Of a DNA stretch of 64,000 bases, positions 16,979 through 25,581 are shown in pieces. Source of the DNA: Streptomyces longisporoflavus. GTDB taxonomy: Bacteria > Actinomycetota > Actinomycetes > Streptomycetales > Streptomycetaceae. The DNA lies in NCBI RefSeq assembly GCF_014649775.1, contig NZ_BMTR01000024.1:1-64000 (forward strand), given 5' to 3'. Numbering within the stretch: the stretch's first letter is position 1; the number at the start of each line of letters is the position of its first letter. The position numbers were made by a program, and so were the translations under genes. The notes below the pieces were generated by a model. It was not told the origin of the DNA. It made no database searches and saw only the letters and a program-made list of their open reading frames with translations.

Positions 16979-18481
16979 TCAGACGCTGAGGTGTTGCTTG
17001 GTGCCGGAGCCGTCGGCAGCCGTGTCGGGGGTGGCGCCGTGCTGCTCTTCTTCGGGGCGGCCCTTCTTGGGCAGCAGGAAGGTGATCGCGAGGAAGACCG
17101 CCAGCAGGCATGCCTGGACGATCAGCGCGCGGTGGAAGCCGCCGGTGAAGTCACCGGTCTTGGCCCGGGCGAAGAACACCGAGCCGAAGACCGCGACGCC
17201 GACGGAGCCGCCGACCGCCTGGACGGCCGACAGGACACCGGAGGCGGAGCCGATCTCGTCGTCGTCGACCGCGGCCAGGATGAAGCTGAACAGGGCGGCG
17301 ATCACGATGCCGGCGCCGACGCCCGCCACCGCCACGCCGGGAGCGATGTCCCAGATCGAGAACGAGTCGGCGTCGAGTCCGTCGAGCTCGAACCACAGCA
17401 CGGCCGCGCCGGCCAGCTGGACCAGCGGTCCGATCTGGAGCACCTTGCGGCCGATCCTGTCGGCGAGGAACGCGCCGCTGATGGCGCCGCCGATCGCGGT
17501 TCCCACCGCGAGGGGCAGGTTGCCGAGGCCCGCGTCACCGGCGGTGAAGTGCCGGCCGATCTGGAGGAACAGGGTCAGCACGAGCTGGGTACCGATCAGT
17601 CCGCCGAAGAACAGGGCGATGCCGCCGAGGCCGACGGTGAAGGCCGGCTTGCGCAGCAGGCCCGGGGTCACCAGCGGCTCGCGGCCGGCGGCGGCCGTGC
17701 GGCGCTGCTGAAGGGCGAAGAAGGCGAAGCCGATCACCGAGGCGGCCATGGACAGCCACGTCCACAGCGGCCAGCCCCCTTCCTGCCCCTGGTTCAGCGG
17801 CAGCACCAGCAGGGCACAGGACACCACGACCAGGGCGGCGCCGGTCATGTCGACCCGTACCGTGCGGTCGCCCGCCTTCTTGGGCACGAACTTCGCGGCG
17901 ACGATCAGCGCCGCGATCCCGATGGGCAGGTTGATCAGGAACACCGACCGCCAGCCCAGGCCGAAGAAGTCGCCCTCGATGAGGAAGCCGCCCAGGACCG
18001 GGCCGATGATGCCGCCCAGGCCCAGGACGGGCCCGAAGATCGCGAAGACCTTGGTGAGCTCGGGGCCGGAGAAGTTCTCCCGCAGCAGGCCCAGGCCCTG
18101 GGGCAGCAGCATCGCGCCGGCGGTGCCCTGAATCAGGCGGAAGACGATCAGCGACTCGATGTTCGGCGCGATCGCGCACAGCAGGGAGGCCGCGGTGAAG
18201 GCCCCGAGTCCGATCAGGAACATCCGGCGCCGGCCGTAGCGGTCGCCGAGCCGGCCGCCGAGCACGAGCCCGGCGCCCAGGGTGAGGGCGTAGCCGCCGA
18301 TCACCCATTGCAGTCCGACGGAACCGGCACCGAGGGATTTCTCCAGGTCCGGTCCGGCGACGTTGACGATCGAGGCGTCCAGGAGATCCATGATCTCCGC
18401 GACGATCATCGCCGCCAGGATCAGCCACCGCCATCGATAGGGCTCGGTCGTCGCGTCAGGGGTGGGGGACGGGTCGCGCAC
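16979..18481 (-). CDS. MFS multidrug exporter (DHA2-type, 14 TM)
   Basis: This encodes 500 residues from the GTG at 18481. That start has GGAGG eight bases upstream, whereas the ATG at 18496 has no ribosome binding site. The DHA2 family is indicated by MDLLDASIVNVAGPDL in helix 1, motif A GGRLGDRYGRRRMF, and motif C in helix 5 (VLGLGGIIGPVLGG), which mark proton-coupled antiporters. About 14 hydrophobic segments are seen. The C-terminal tail is charged. It is divergent from a MarR-type regulator that probably represses it. Confidence 0.9.
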   Translation of the reverse strand: MRDPSPTPDATTEPYRWRWLILAAMIVAEIMDLLDASIVNVAGPDLEKSLGAGSVGLQWVIGGYALTLGAGLVLGGRLGDRYGRRRMFLIGLGAFTAASLLCAIAPNIESLIVFRLIQGTAGAMLLPQGLGLLRENFSGPELTKVFAIFGPVLGLGGIIGPVLGGFLIEGDFFGLGWRSVFLINLPIGIAALIVAAKFVPKKAGDRTVRVDMTGAALVVVSCALLVLPLNQGQEGGWPLWTWLSMAASVIGFAFFALQQRRTAAAGREPLVTPGLLRKPAFTVGLGGIALFFGGLIGTQLVLTLFLQIGRHFTAGDAGLGNLPLAVGTAIGGAISGAFLADRIGRKVLQIGPLVQLAGAAVLWFELDGLDADSFSIWDIAPGVAVAGVGAGIVIAALFSFILAAVDDDEIGSASGVLSAVQAVGGSVGVAVFGSVFFARAKTGDFTGGFHRALIVQACLLAVFLAITFLLPKKGRPEEEQHGATPDTAADGSGTKQHLSV

Positions 18482-18493
18482 GCTAGGTACCTC

Positions 18494-18522
18494 CATGGTG
18501 AAGTAATTCCACGGTGAAGGTA
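18494..18522. promoter_or_regulatory. Direct repeat in the MFS/MarR intergenic region
   Basis: CATGGTGAAGTA and CACGGTGAAGGTA are spaced 16 bp start to start, between the MFS start (18481) and the MarR start (18593). They contrast with the GC-rich surroundings and are the best operator candidate for the MarR-type regulator. Confidence 0.4.
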
Positions 18523-18592
18523 AAGTGGTCGCGGTAGGTTGTCAAAGCGCGATGACCGTGCGGACCGCGTGACAGGAGCGAAGGGCGCAGAC

Positions 18593-19117
18593 GTGAAGGA
18601 AGCAGTGCGCGACGGTGTCGCGGAGCAGCGTGAGCGGCTGATGGAGTCGCTGAGGATCTACGGCGGCCACTACGCCGAGCTCAGCCGGCGCTTCGCCGCC
18701 TGGCTGGGCCTGCACTCCACGGATGCGACCGCGGTCCTTGAGATCGCCGCCGCCGAGGAGCGCGGCACCCCCCTGTCGCCGGCGCGGCTGAGCGAGCGGA
18801 TCTCTCTCTCCACCGGCGCCACCACCGCGCTCCTCAACCGTCTCGAAGCGGCGGGGCACATCACGCGGGCCCGCGAACACTCCGACCGGCGCGTCGTCAC
18901 GCTGCGCAGCGGAGCACACATCCAGGAACGGGCGGACGAGTTCTTCGGCCCGCTCGCCCACCGTCTCGACGCCGCGATGTCGCCCTACCCGCGCCAGTTC
19001 CTGGAGCAGGTCGAAGCATTCATGGCCGACCTGAACACCACCATGGACAGCCACCTCACGGAACAGGACGCGGCGCCACCGCGTGCCCTTCGCAGCCCTG
19101 ACGGACGAACTCCCTGA
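18593..19117 (+). CDS. MarR-family regulator
   Basis: This encodes 174 residues from the GTG at 18593, chosen because AAGGG lies eight bases upstream; a TTG at 18539 would add 18 poorly conserved residues. The winged HTH has LHSTDATAVLEIAAAE and LSPARLSERISLSTGATTALLNRLE with the wing HSDRRVVTL, a textbook MarR pattern. It is divergent from the DHA2 exporter, implying a drug-responsive repressor. Confidence 0.87.
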   Translation: MKEAVRDGVAEQRERLMESLRIYGGHYAELSRRFAAWLGLHSTDATAVLEIAAAEERGTPLSPARLSERISLSTGATTALLNRLEAAGHITRAREHSDRRVVTLRSGAHIQERADEFFGPLAHRLDAAMSPYPRQFLEQVEAFMADLNTTMDSHLTEQDAAPPRALRSPDGRTP

Positions 19118-19175
19118 CCGGTGCGCGTCTCTAGCTCCGGAACACGACTTCTTGGGAGCAGTGCACCAACTCGCT

Positions 19176-19199
19176 TGACCTCAAGCCCGGTTGAGGTCA
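19176..19199. promoter_or_regulatory. SoxR/MerR-type operator
   Basis: TGACCTCAA-GCCCGG-TTGAGGTCA has perfect 9-bp arms. The inner 18 bp has the same geometry as the sox box (CCTCAA-6 nt-TTGAGG). A -35-like TTGACC overlaps the left arm, and a weak -10 (GAAGCT, 19200-19205) follows at the unusual 19-bp spacing used by MerR-family activators. The inferred start of transcription falls on or next to the ATG at 19213. Confidence 0.72.
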
Positions 19200-19212
19200 G
19201 AAGCTGATGTTC

Positions 19213-19638
19213 ATGAACACAACCACAGCAACAACAGACGCACTCGCACGATCCGCCGATCTCCAAGCGATCGAGCGGGTCATCGCCACGATCGAGCACT
19301 CGCAGGTCAACGAGCTCCCCGACGAATTCCTGAGCCTCTTCCGGTCCGACGCGATCTGGACGACGGCACACGGAAAGCTGCTCACCGGACTCGAGGAGAT
19401 CGCGGCGTTCACACACAAGTCACTGCCCGGCGCGATGGCGAACGGTTCGGTCCGCTACGAACTGGTGGATGTGCTCTTCATCCGCCCCGACGTCGCGGCA
19501 GTCAAGGCGCGCGGCCAGTACCTGACACTGGACGGCGAGCCGACCGGCAACCCGACCTCGCCGCTATATGTGATGGCCAAGGAGGACGGGCGCTGGCTGC
19601 TCACGGCCAACCAGAACACGGAGCAGCTGCCCGAATAG
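19213..19638 (+). CDS. SgcJ/EcaC-type NTF2-like protein
   Basis: This encodes 141 residues. The ATG at 19213 was preferred over 19207 because a promoter with a 19-bp spacer would place the transcript start there (leaderless); neither ATG has a Shine-Dalgarno. The NTF2-like cone fold is indicated by ADLQAIERVIATIE, a LFRSDAIWTTAHG strand and a closing strand YVMAKEDGRWLLTANQNT. The SgcJ/EcaC family is called an oxidoreductase by name, but biochemistry is sparse. The SoxR-like operator implies induction by redox-active compounds. Confidence 0.83.
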   Translation: MNTTTATTDALARSADLQAIERVIATIEHSQVNELPDEFLSLFRSDAIWTTAHGKLLTGLEEIAAFTHKSLPGAMANGSVRYELVDVLFIRPDVAAVKARGQYLTLDGEPTGNPTSPLYVMAKEDGRWLLTANQNTEQLPE

Positions 19639-19677
19639 GGCATAGCGCGCGGAGTGGTTGAGAGGGTGCCTGCCCGC

Positions 19678-20502
19678 TCAGGCGTCCAGGAAGCGGTGCA
19701 GGGAAGCCGTCAGGTTGGTCGCGAAGGCGTGCCGGGTCTGCTCGGGGATCAGGTCCAGGGAGAGGTAGGGGTTGAGGTCCTCCAGCTCGACCAGAAGCAG
19801 GTCGCCCTCTCGTGTGCGGCAGGCGTCCACGCGCTGGATGCCGTGATCGAGAGTGTTCCAGTCGATGAACCGCCGGGCGAAGGCGAGGTCCGCTTCGGTG
19901 GGCTCATACGGTACGAGTTCCCAGCGCCGGGAGGGGTCGGGGGCGTAGAGGGCGTACTGGAAGGCGTCGTCGACGTAATAGAAGGACACCTCGTAGCGGA
20001 AGTCGATGCGCGGCTGGACCAGGACGTCGCCGTCGACCAGGTCACCGAGTTGGTCGGCGGGCGCGAAGGCCAGGCCGATGGAGTCCGCGCCCGCCTTCGG
20101 CTTGACCGCATACTGCGCGGTCGCAGGCAGCAGGTGGAGGTCCCGGGGCCGGTCGACGGTTGGGATGACCGGGTACCCGGCGGCGGTCAGGTCCAGCAGG
20201 TACTGCTTGCCGGCCATGTCGCCCCGCCCGGACAGCGGGTTGTAGACGCGAGTGCCGCGTGCCAGAGCCTGCTCCCGGAAGGCGTCGTAGGCCTCCTGGT
20301 AGTGCAGCACGGGACCGCTGTTGCGGACGAGGACCGCGTCGAACGCGTCCATCAGCCCGGCGGCGTCCATAGGGTGGCACAAGGCGATGGCGAAGGCGTC
20401 ACCCAGCCGGGAGGACAGGAAGATGTCCTCGTCGCAGTAGCGTCGGCCTCGGGCCTGATAGGCGAGGTCGGTCACGAACAGAACGCGGGGGCGGGTAGGC
20501 AC
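19678..20502 (-). CDS. ATP-grasp domain protein
   Basis: This encodes 274 residues from the GTG at 20502, with AGGAGA seven bases upstream. The fold is suggested by the N-terminal Rossmann-like half (VLFVTDLAYQARG), a central PKAGADSIG loop with an invariant Lys, and the metal/ATP segment LLLVELEDLNPYLSLD (Glu-x-x-Asp-x-Asn, the signature acid cluster). Related proteins ligate amino acids or peptides with ATP (RimK, glutathione synthetase or BtrJ type). No ligase partner is nearby. A near-palindrome lies just upstream. Confidence 0.78.
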   Translation of the reverse strand: MPTRPRVLFVTDLAYQARGRRYCDEDIFLSSRLGDAFAIALCHPMDAAGLMDAFDAVLVRNSGPVLHYQEAYDAFREQALARGTRVYNPLSGRGDMAGKQYLLDLTAAGYPVIPTVDRPRDLHLLPATAQYAVKPKAGADSIGLAFAPADQLGDLVDGDVLVQPRIDFRYEVSFYYVDDAFQYALYAPDPSRRWELVPYEPTEADLAFARRFIDWNTLDHGIQRVDACRTREGDLLLVELEDLNPYLSLDLIPEQTRHAFATNLTASLHRFLDA

Positions 20503-20512
20503 GGTGGATCTC

Positions 20513-20536
20513 CTAAAACAGTGATCACCAGTTTAG
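20513..20536. promoter_or_regulatory. 24-bp near-palindrome upstream of the ATP-grasp gene
   Basis: CTAAAACAGTGATC-GATCACCAGTTTAG style arms (centre GTGATCAC) match at 11 of 14 arm positions. The element begins 11 bases upstream of the GTG and overlaps the ribosome-binding-site edge, the place of a repressor operator. The cognate regulator is not adjacent. Confidence 0.5.
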
Positions 20537-20767
20537 CCGGGCAGGCGCGGGCCCCTTGGGGAGACTCCGCCGCTCGCAGATCGGGGGGCCGGCGCCCTGC
20601 CCTCGCGCCGTTGGCCCGCCCGCCTGATCGTCCAGAAGCCGTGTTGTTTCCGGGCGAGTTCGCCCATTCCGGCCATGGGATCTCGGTCCGCGCGAGAGTG
20701 TGCTGCGTGGGCCCCCTTCGGCCCTGCCGTGCCGGTTCGATTCCTCTCTCGCCAAGGAGAGTCCATA

Positions 20768-21112
20768 GTGTCTGACCAGCAGTTCGACCCGTCCTCCTCG
20801 GAGCCCGTGGTCCCCCGCTCCGCGGTGACCGTAGCGGCGTTGCGGAAGGCGGTGGAACGTCTGGATGAAGAGCGGACAGCCGTGTTCGACGAGGAGTTCG
20901 CCCGGTCCAGAGGTGATGCCGTGGCCACGTCTGTGTTTCTGAGCAGGTGGTCCATGTGGGTAGAGCGGTACCGGGTGCCGGCGACCGCGGCCCGAATCCA
21001 CGAGCTGGAGCTTGCGATGGGTGCGGCGGCGACGGACGAGGAGGCACGTGCGGTGGCGACGGAGATGAGCGAGCTGCTGTACAAGGTCACCGACGGTCTC
21101 GTCTTGCCGTGA
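20768..21112 (+). CDS. DUF6247-type small protein
   Basis: This encodes 114 residues from the GTG at 20768, with AAGGAGA eight bases upstream. It is helical and acidic: AALRKAVERLDEERTAVFDEEF, then FLSRWSMWVERYRVPATAARI and AVATEMSELLYK. The pattern fits DUF6247, small actinobacterial proteins sometimes found next to RelE-like toxins. No toxin reading frame is convincing in the following 240 bases. The function is unknown; an antitoxin-like role is only a possibility. Confidence 0.68.
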   Translation: MSDQQFDPSSSEPVVPRSAVTVAALRKAVERLDEERTAVFDEEFARSRGDAVATSVFLSRWSMWVERYRVPATAARIHELELAMGAAATDEEARAVATEMSELLYKVTDGLVLP

Positions 21113-21356
21113 CGAGCCGGGGATTACGAGTACATCGGGCGCCGCTTGTACGTCGTGCGGGCGCTGCTTGCGCGTCGTGCAGATCAGCCGGGGGCCGTCC
21201 GTCTGAAGCGGGCCGGGAATGGTGGCGGGTTGCCCGGGAGCGGTATTGCAGAGGCCCCCTACCTGGAGGAGTCCTTCTACAAGCCGCGTCCTGTGGCGGG
21301 CCCGGCGGTGCTTGCGGGCACTCGCGCGCATCCTGTGTGCAATTAGGCTGCGCGGA

Positions 21357-22382
21357 TCACACCGGTTCGGCGTCGGTCAGCGGGATGCTGGAGACCGTGA
21401 ACGGCAGCACCTCCGGCGGCAGGCCGGCGATCCAGCGGTTGTACTGGCTGTTGACCACGATGATCCGGTCTCGGAAGATCGACGCCGAGCTGGGGTGGTG
21501 GAAGCCGCCGGGAGGGATGATGCGGGCGCTGTAGCGGCCCGCAGTCAGGTCGGCGGACATCTGGACGACGGCCACCTGCGGGATGAGGCCGGGGGTGGCG
21601 TTGATGTTGCCCTGGACCACGTGGAGGCGGCCGTCACGCCAGACGAGTCCGTCGCCGTTGCGGAGCAGGTGACCACCGAGGTCAACTTCGCGTACGTCGC
21701 CGGTGTGGCGGTCGATGCGCCACAGCTGGCCGGTATTGCTGTTGACGGTCAGCAGATGGCCGCCCACGCAGACGATGCCGTTGAGGTTGTGCTGCCCGTC
21801 GATCCAGTCGATGGGCGTGCGGGCGACGTCGAGCCAGCGCTCGAGGGTCCAGCGGGCGCCCGAGCGGGTCAGGCGGTAGATGACCGGGCGGAAGGAGTCG
21901 GTGGCGTAGGCGGTGCCATCGGATGCGACGGTGATCTCGTTGACGAACCCGCCCTCCACGCCGTGCAGCAGGGCGAGGAGAGTGCCGCCGGCCGTGTCGT
22001 ACACGCGCAGCGTGCCGGTGTCCGCGCCCCCCACGAAGAGCCGGCCGGCGCCGTCGACGGCCAGGCCGGAGGTGATGCTGCGGCCGTCGGCGCCGTCGGG
22101 CGACCAGGGGCGTACCTGAGGCTTGGTGAGGTGGCCCCGGTAGAGCGTGCCGTCCTCGGCGCTGCCGACGTAAAGGTGACCGGTGCGTGGGTCGTTGGCG
22201 CTGCCGGTGGGGAACGCGCGGTCTCCAGGTACGACATAGCGGTCCGGGAGTACCGCGCCGCGGGCCCGGGCGGGCGCCGCCGGACGCGCGGCGGCCGGCG
22301 GCGTCACGGCCAGGACCGCGGTGGCGGCCGTGGCAGCGGTGGCGGACAGCACGGAACGCCGGGACAGGGGCTGCTTCGTCAT
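21357..22382 (-). CDS. Secreted SMP-30/gluconolactonase-like beta-propeller protein
   Basis: This encodes 341 residues from the ATG at 22382. The Tat signal is LSRRSVLSATAATAATAVLA, with cleavage probably after AAARPA near residue 35. The mature part has repeated propeller strands such as GLAVDGAGRLFVGGADTG, VASDGTAYATDS and NGIVCVGGHLLTVNSNTG, as in SMP-30/gluconolactonase/LRE proteins. Streptomyces homologues are often mislabelled superoxide dismutase. Possible metal ligands are in GFVNEIT and NSNTGQ. It is divergent from an XRE regulator. Confidence 0.83.
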   Translation of the reverse strand: MTKQPLSRRSVLSATAATAATAVLAVTPPAAARPAAPARARGAVLPDRYVVPGDRAFPTGSANDPRTGHLYVGSAEDGTLYRGHLTKPQVRPWSPDGADGRSITSGLAVDGAGRLFVGGADTGTLRVYDTAGGTLLALLHGVEGGFVNEITVASDGTAYATDSFRPVIYRLTRSGARWTLERWLDVARTPIDWIDGQHNLNGIVCVGGHLLTVNSNTGQLWRIDRHTGDVREVDLGGHLLRNGDGLVWRDGRLHVVQGNINATPGLIPQVAVVQMSADLTAGRYSARIIPPGGFHHPSSASIFRDRIIVVNSQYNRWIAGLPPEVLPFTVSSIPLTDAEPV

Positions 22383-22543
22383 ACACCCACTCCTCGTCGG
22401 GATGCGCCGGTGTGCGCGGTGGTCGTACGCCGCCATTGTCGGCAGGTGCGGGAGACGCTGTGATCCCTCCGCTGTTCCCGGGTACGGCCCTTCATGGGTA
22501 CTGGCAGGACCACCCTCACGCGCCCGCTTGAGGAGATGATGGC

Positions 22544-23488
22544 GTGATGAAGCGACGTACCGAGCTCGGAGAGTTCCTGCGTTCCCGCCGCGCCCGACTG
22601 CTCCCCGAAAAGGTCGGCTTGGCCCCCGGCGGCGGCATCCGGCGGGTGCCAGGGCTGCGCCGCGAGGAGTTGGCATACCTGGCCGGGATCAGCGTCGAGT
22701 ACTACGTACGCCTTGAGCAGGGCCGCAACCCCGGTGTCTCCGAATCCGTACTGGACGCGGTCGCCCGGGTGCTGGAGCTGGACGAGGACGAGCGCAGCCA
22801 CCTGCACCGCCTGGCCCGGCAGCCGGCCGGCGGGCCACGCCAGGACCGGCCGCAGCAGGCCAGGCCGGGCCTGCGGCAGCTGCTGTACGCCATCGGCGAC
22901 ACACCCGCGTTCGTCTTCGGGCGGCGTATGGACATCCTTGCCTGGAACCAGCTCGCGTGCGCGCTGATCACCGACTTCGGGGCACTGGCTCCGCATGAGC
23001 GCAACCTCGCCCGGCTGGTGCTTCTCGACGAGAGCGTGCTCCGGCTCTACCCGGACCGGGAGTTCGTCGTCAAGGACACGGTGGGCCACCTGCGCCTCGA
23101 CGCCGGACGACACCCCGACGACCCGCAACTGGCCGCGCTCGTCGGCGAGCTGTCGCTGAAGAGCGAAGAGTTCCGCAGGCACTGGTCGATGCACACGGTC
23201 AAGAGCAAGTCGCACGGCTACAAGCGCTTCGAGCACCCGGTGGTGGGTGCGCTGACGCTGCAGTTCGAGACCTTGCACCTGCCCGACGACCGCGAGCAGT
23301 ACCTGACCGTCTACACCGCGCGGCCGGGGACGGCGGACGCGGAAAGCCTGCGCATCCTGTCCAGCTGGTACGGCGACGGCACGCCTCGCGACCGCAGCTT
23401 CGAACCCGGCCAGGGCCGGGCCCCCGGCACCGGCCCAGAGCGGTCGCGGGACACCGGCACCCACTCCTCCGGCTCCGCCGAGCCCTGA
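22544..23488 (+). CDS. XRE-family regulator with MmyB-like ligand domain
   Basis: This encodes 314 residues from the GTG at 22544, with AGGAG eight bases upstream. The N-terminal HTH spans about residues 8-75: GEFLRSRRARLLPEKVGL, then RVPGLRREELAYLAGISVEYY and VRLEQGRNP, the signature of this streptomycete family. The MmyB-type ligand-binding PAS-like domain follows (ILAWNQLACALI, then SEEFRRHWSMHTV). Such regulators commonly control the divergent gene, here the secreted propeller protein. The C-terminal tail is low-complexity. Confidence 0.88.
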   Translation: MMKRRTELGEFLRSRRARLLPEKVGLAPGGGIRRVPGLRREELAYLAGISVEYYVRLEQGRNPGVSESVLDAVARVLELDEDERSHLHRLARQPAGGPRQDRPQQARPGLRQLLYAIGDTPAFVFGRRMDILAWNQLACALITDFGALAPHERNLARLVLLDESVLRLYPDREFVVKDTVGHLRLDAGRHPDDPQLAALVGELSLKSEEFRRHWSMHTVKSKSHGYKRFEHPVVGALTLQFETLHLPDDREQYLTVYTARPGTADAESLRILSSWYGDGTPRDRSFEPGQGRAPGTGPERSRDTGTHSSGSAEP

Positions 23489-23549
23489 CTGCACCGGCCC
23501 CGTCCCGGCAGGGCCCCTGTCCGGCGCCCGAACTGACGACCCCTATGGC

Positions 23550-23885
23550 TCAGGCGCCGTCGATTCGGTCGAGCAACGCGCGGGCCTCTATGGTGCGGCG
23601 ATGGGCCGGGCCGAAGGAGGCCAGGCAGGCTTCGTTAGCGGTTGCGGCCCGGACACGGGCTTCGCTGTGGCGGCCCAGCTCCAGGAGGGCGGTGGCCACG
23701 ACAAGATCGATGGCGCCGGCCTCCTGACCGCGCTGCTCCGGGGGCAGACCGCGGTGCAGCTCGGCGGCGCGCTCGGCCTCGGCGAGAGCCTCCTCATGGC
23801 GGCCCTGCCCGTTGAGGCTGCGGGCCAGGCCCAGCCGCAGAACCAGGAACAGCCGGTCCGGTTCGCGCAGCGTGGCCAGGGCCTA
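23550..23885 (-). pseudogene. C-terminal remnant of a tetratricopeptide-repeat protein
   Basis: An open stretch preceded by an in-frame TAG and lacking any ATG or GTG at its head reads LREPDRLFLVLRLGLARSL, then GRHEEALAEAERAAELHRGL, ATALLELGRHSEARV and HRRTIEARALLDRIDGA, stopping at 23550. These are classical TPR helices, as in the C-terminal half of large streptomycete TPR/NB-ARC regulators. The rest of the gene is absent; positions 23886-23976 show nothing related. It is a truncated relic. Confidence 0.68.
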
Positions 23886-23976
23886 GGGGACGCGGGTGGT
23901 CCGCTGCGGCGGTGGGGCAGGTGATGGGCGGCGATCGCGTATGCGGTCACCGCCCATCGCGCGGGTAGGGGGTCGG

Positions 23977-24462
23977 TCAGCGGGCGGTCCCGTCGCCCAC
24001 CACACCGGAGAAGCCCAGTTTGTCGACGGCCTGGTAGTAGGTCCAGGCCGTGCCGTTGCAGGTGGTTCTCGTCGCGCCGCTGTATCCCGCGCACACTCTC
24101 TTCAGGTCCTCGTAGAAGGCGCTGTCGACGCGGGCTTTGTTGGCGTTGAACGTGCCCGCTTCCTTGTAGTTGCGGTAGCCGAAGTCGTGGCGAGCGCAGG
24201 CCGTCTTGAAGGGGAAGCCCAGCGGGTTGTCGGGGGAGCTTGAGCAGTAGTCGGTGGTCCAGTTGAACTGGTAGGCGCTCCAGGCCCCCTGGTTTCCGTT
24301 GGCCGACACCCAGGCGCTGTAGCTGCCCGCGTCGGTCTGGGTCCACCTGCTGAGCACCTGCGCCTTGTCCGCGGGCACGGCCGAGGCGGGGGCCGCGGCT
24401 ACGCCAAGACCCAGGGTGAGAGAAGCGGCGCTTACGGCGAGAGCGGTCAGTCGACGGCGCAT
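23977..24462 (-). CDS. Secreted prokaryotic phospholipase A2
   Basis: This encodes 161 residues. The Sec signal MRRRLTALAVSAASLTLGLG ends at about ASA-28. The mature enzyme matches Streptomyces violaceoruber-type PLA2: catalytic CARHDFGYRNY with the His92-Asp93 dyad, a second acidic residue near Asp114 and four cysteines (73, 89, 124, 135) able to form the two family disulfides. It hydrolyses sn-2 acyl bonds of phospholipids outside the cell with calcium. The ATG at 24462 lies after GGAGG. Confidence 0.92.
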   Translation of the reverse strand: MRRRLTALAVSAASLTLGLGVAAAPASAVPADKAQVLSRWTQTDAGSYSAWVSANGNQGAWSAYQFNWTTDYCSSSPDNPLGFPFKTACARHDFGYRNYKEAGTFNANKARVDSAFYEDLKRVCAGYSGATRTTCNGTAWTYYQAVDKLGFSGVVGDGTAR

Positions 24463-24494
24463 GGGGCCTCCTGTGGGGGGATGACACTTCCGTC

Positions 24495-24538
24495 TCAACA
24501 AGCGGTTTCATTCCCACAGTTGGCACTTCAACAAACGG
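24495..24538. promoter_or_regulatory. Direct repeat upstream of the phospholipase A2 gene
   Basis: TCAACAAGCGG (24495-24505) and TCAACAAACGG (24528-24538) are repeated in the same orientation with a 33-bp period, about three helical turns. The repeats lie in an AT-richer patch directly upstream of the secreted enzyme's start and look like tandem activator or repressor sites. Confidence 0.45.
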
Positions 24539-24572
24539 GAAGTTCGCGTGAACTCCGTGTGGCCGGCGGGGT

Positions 24573-25370
24573 TTACGGCACGCGTGCCACGCCGACCCAG
24601 CCCGCCCTTATGGTCAGCGTGCCGGGCATGGCCGCGTCCGGCTTCCACTTCGGCCAGGGCACGAAGCCGGGGTCGACCAGTTCAAGACCGTCGAAGAGCG
24701 AGACCGTCTGCTCCGGGCCGCGCAGAATGTAGGGAATGGCGCCGGAGTTGTTGTACTCCTCCTGCACGCTGCGGTGCAGCTCGTCGTCGGCATCGGAATG
24801 TGTCAGCGAGACATAGCTGCCGGAAGGGAGGCCCGCCACCAGGCCGCGCACCAGAGTCAGTGCGTCTTCCCAGGGGTCTATGTGACCGAGCACATCATTG
24901 ATCACAAGGCCGATGGGCCGGGACATGTCGAGCGTTTTCGCGGCGCCCTGGAGAATCTGGCCGGTGTCGCGCATGTCCGCCAGCACGTAATCGGTGGCGC
25001 CTTCGGGCGTACTGCGCAACAGCGTGTCGACGTGCATCAGGACGATCGGGTCGTGGTCCACGTAGACGACCCGGCAATCTCGCGCTATGCGCTGGGCGAT
25101 CTCGTGGGTGTTGTTGGCCGTTGGCAGCCCGGCACCCACGTCGAGGAACTGTTTGATGCCTTCTCGCGCCATCCAGCTCACCGAACGGCGCAGCACGTCG
25201 CGCGACTCCCGGGCCATCGGGACGATCAGGGGGAACTTCTCCTTGTAGGCGTCTCCGGCCCGTTGGTCGGATTCGTAATGGTCCTTGCCGCCCAGCCAGT
25301 AGTTCCATACGCGTGCGCTGTGCGGAAGGGAGGTGTCTATCTGGTGGATGTCTGCCGGTTCACTGCTCAT
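24573..25370 (-). CDS. DUF574-family SAM-dependent methyltransferase
   Basis: This encodes 265 residues. The family opening is intact: IDTSLPHSARVWNYWLGGKDHY. The SAM-binding loop is LDVGAGLPTANNTHE near residues 75-90, followed by VVYVDHDPIVLMH. DUF574 methyltransferases are abundant in streptomycetes, with mostly unknown substrates. It is on the same strand as the upstream polyprenyl synthetase (211 bp gap). A link through terpenoid modification is conceivable but not shown. Confidence 0.9.
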   Translation of the reverse strand: MSSEPADIHQIDTSLPHSARVWNYWLGGKDHYESDQRAGDAYKEKFPLIVPMARESRDVLRRSVSWMAREGIKQFLDVGAGLPTANNTHEIAQRIARDCRVVYVDHDPIVLMHVDTLLRSTPEGATDYVLADMRDTGQILQGAAKTLDMSRPIGLVINDVLGHIDPWEDALTLVRGLVAGLPSGSYVSLTHSDADDELHRSVQEEYNNSGAIPYILRGPEQTVSLFDGLELVDPGFVPWPKWKPDAAMPGTLTIRAGWVGVARVP

Positions 25371-25581
25371 CAGGTGCCTCTCAAAGCGTGGGGCGGGGCA
25401 AGGACAGTGGAACGTTCCGGTCTTTTTCGAGTCAGGCTGTCACCACGTGCGCCCCGGGCGCAACGTTGGCGCCGGCGGAGAGGCCCGGGCAGGCTGTCAC
25501 GTCAACGAGCCCGCCACCGGCGCGAGTTCGCGCTTCTTGCCTGCCTTGGTGCCGACGTGGACCGAGGCGCGGGGCAGGAGG

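Noticed and set aside
16991..18517. 508-codon plus-strand frame antisense to the MFS exporter
   Set aside because: Its length comes from GC-biased codons opposite a long gene. It is full of Gln/Asp/Glu/Arg repeats and has no domain.
21113..21356. Possible toxin gene following the DUF6247 gene
   Set aside because: The short frames show no RelE, PIN or Fic pattern and no ribosome binding site.
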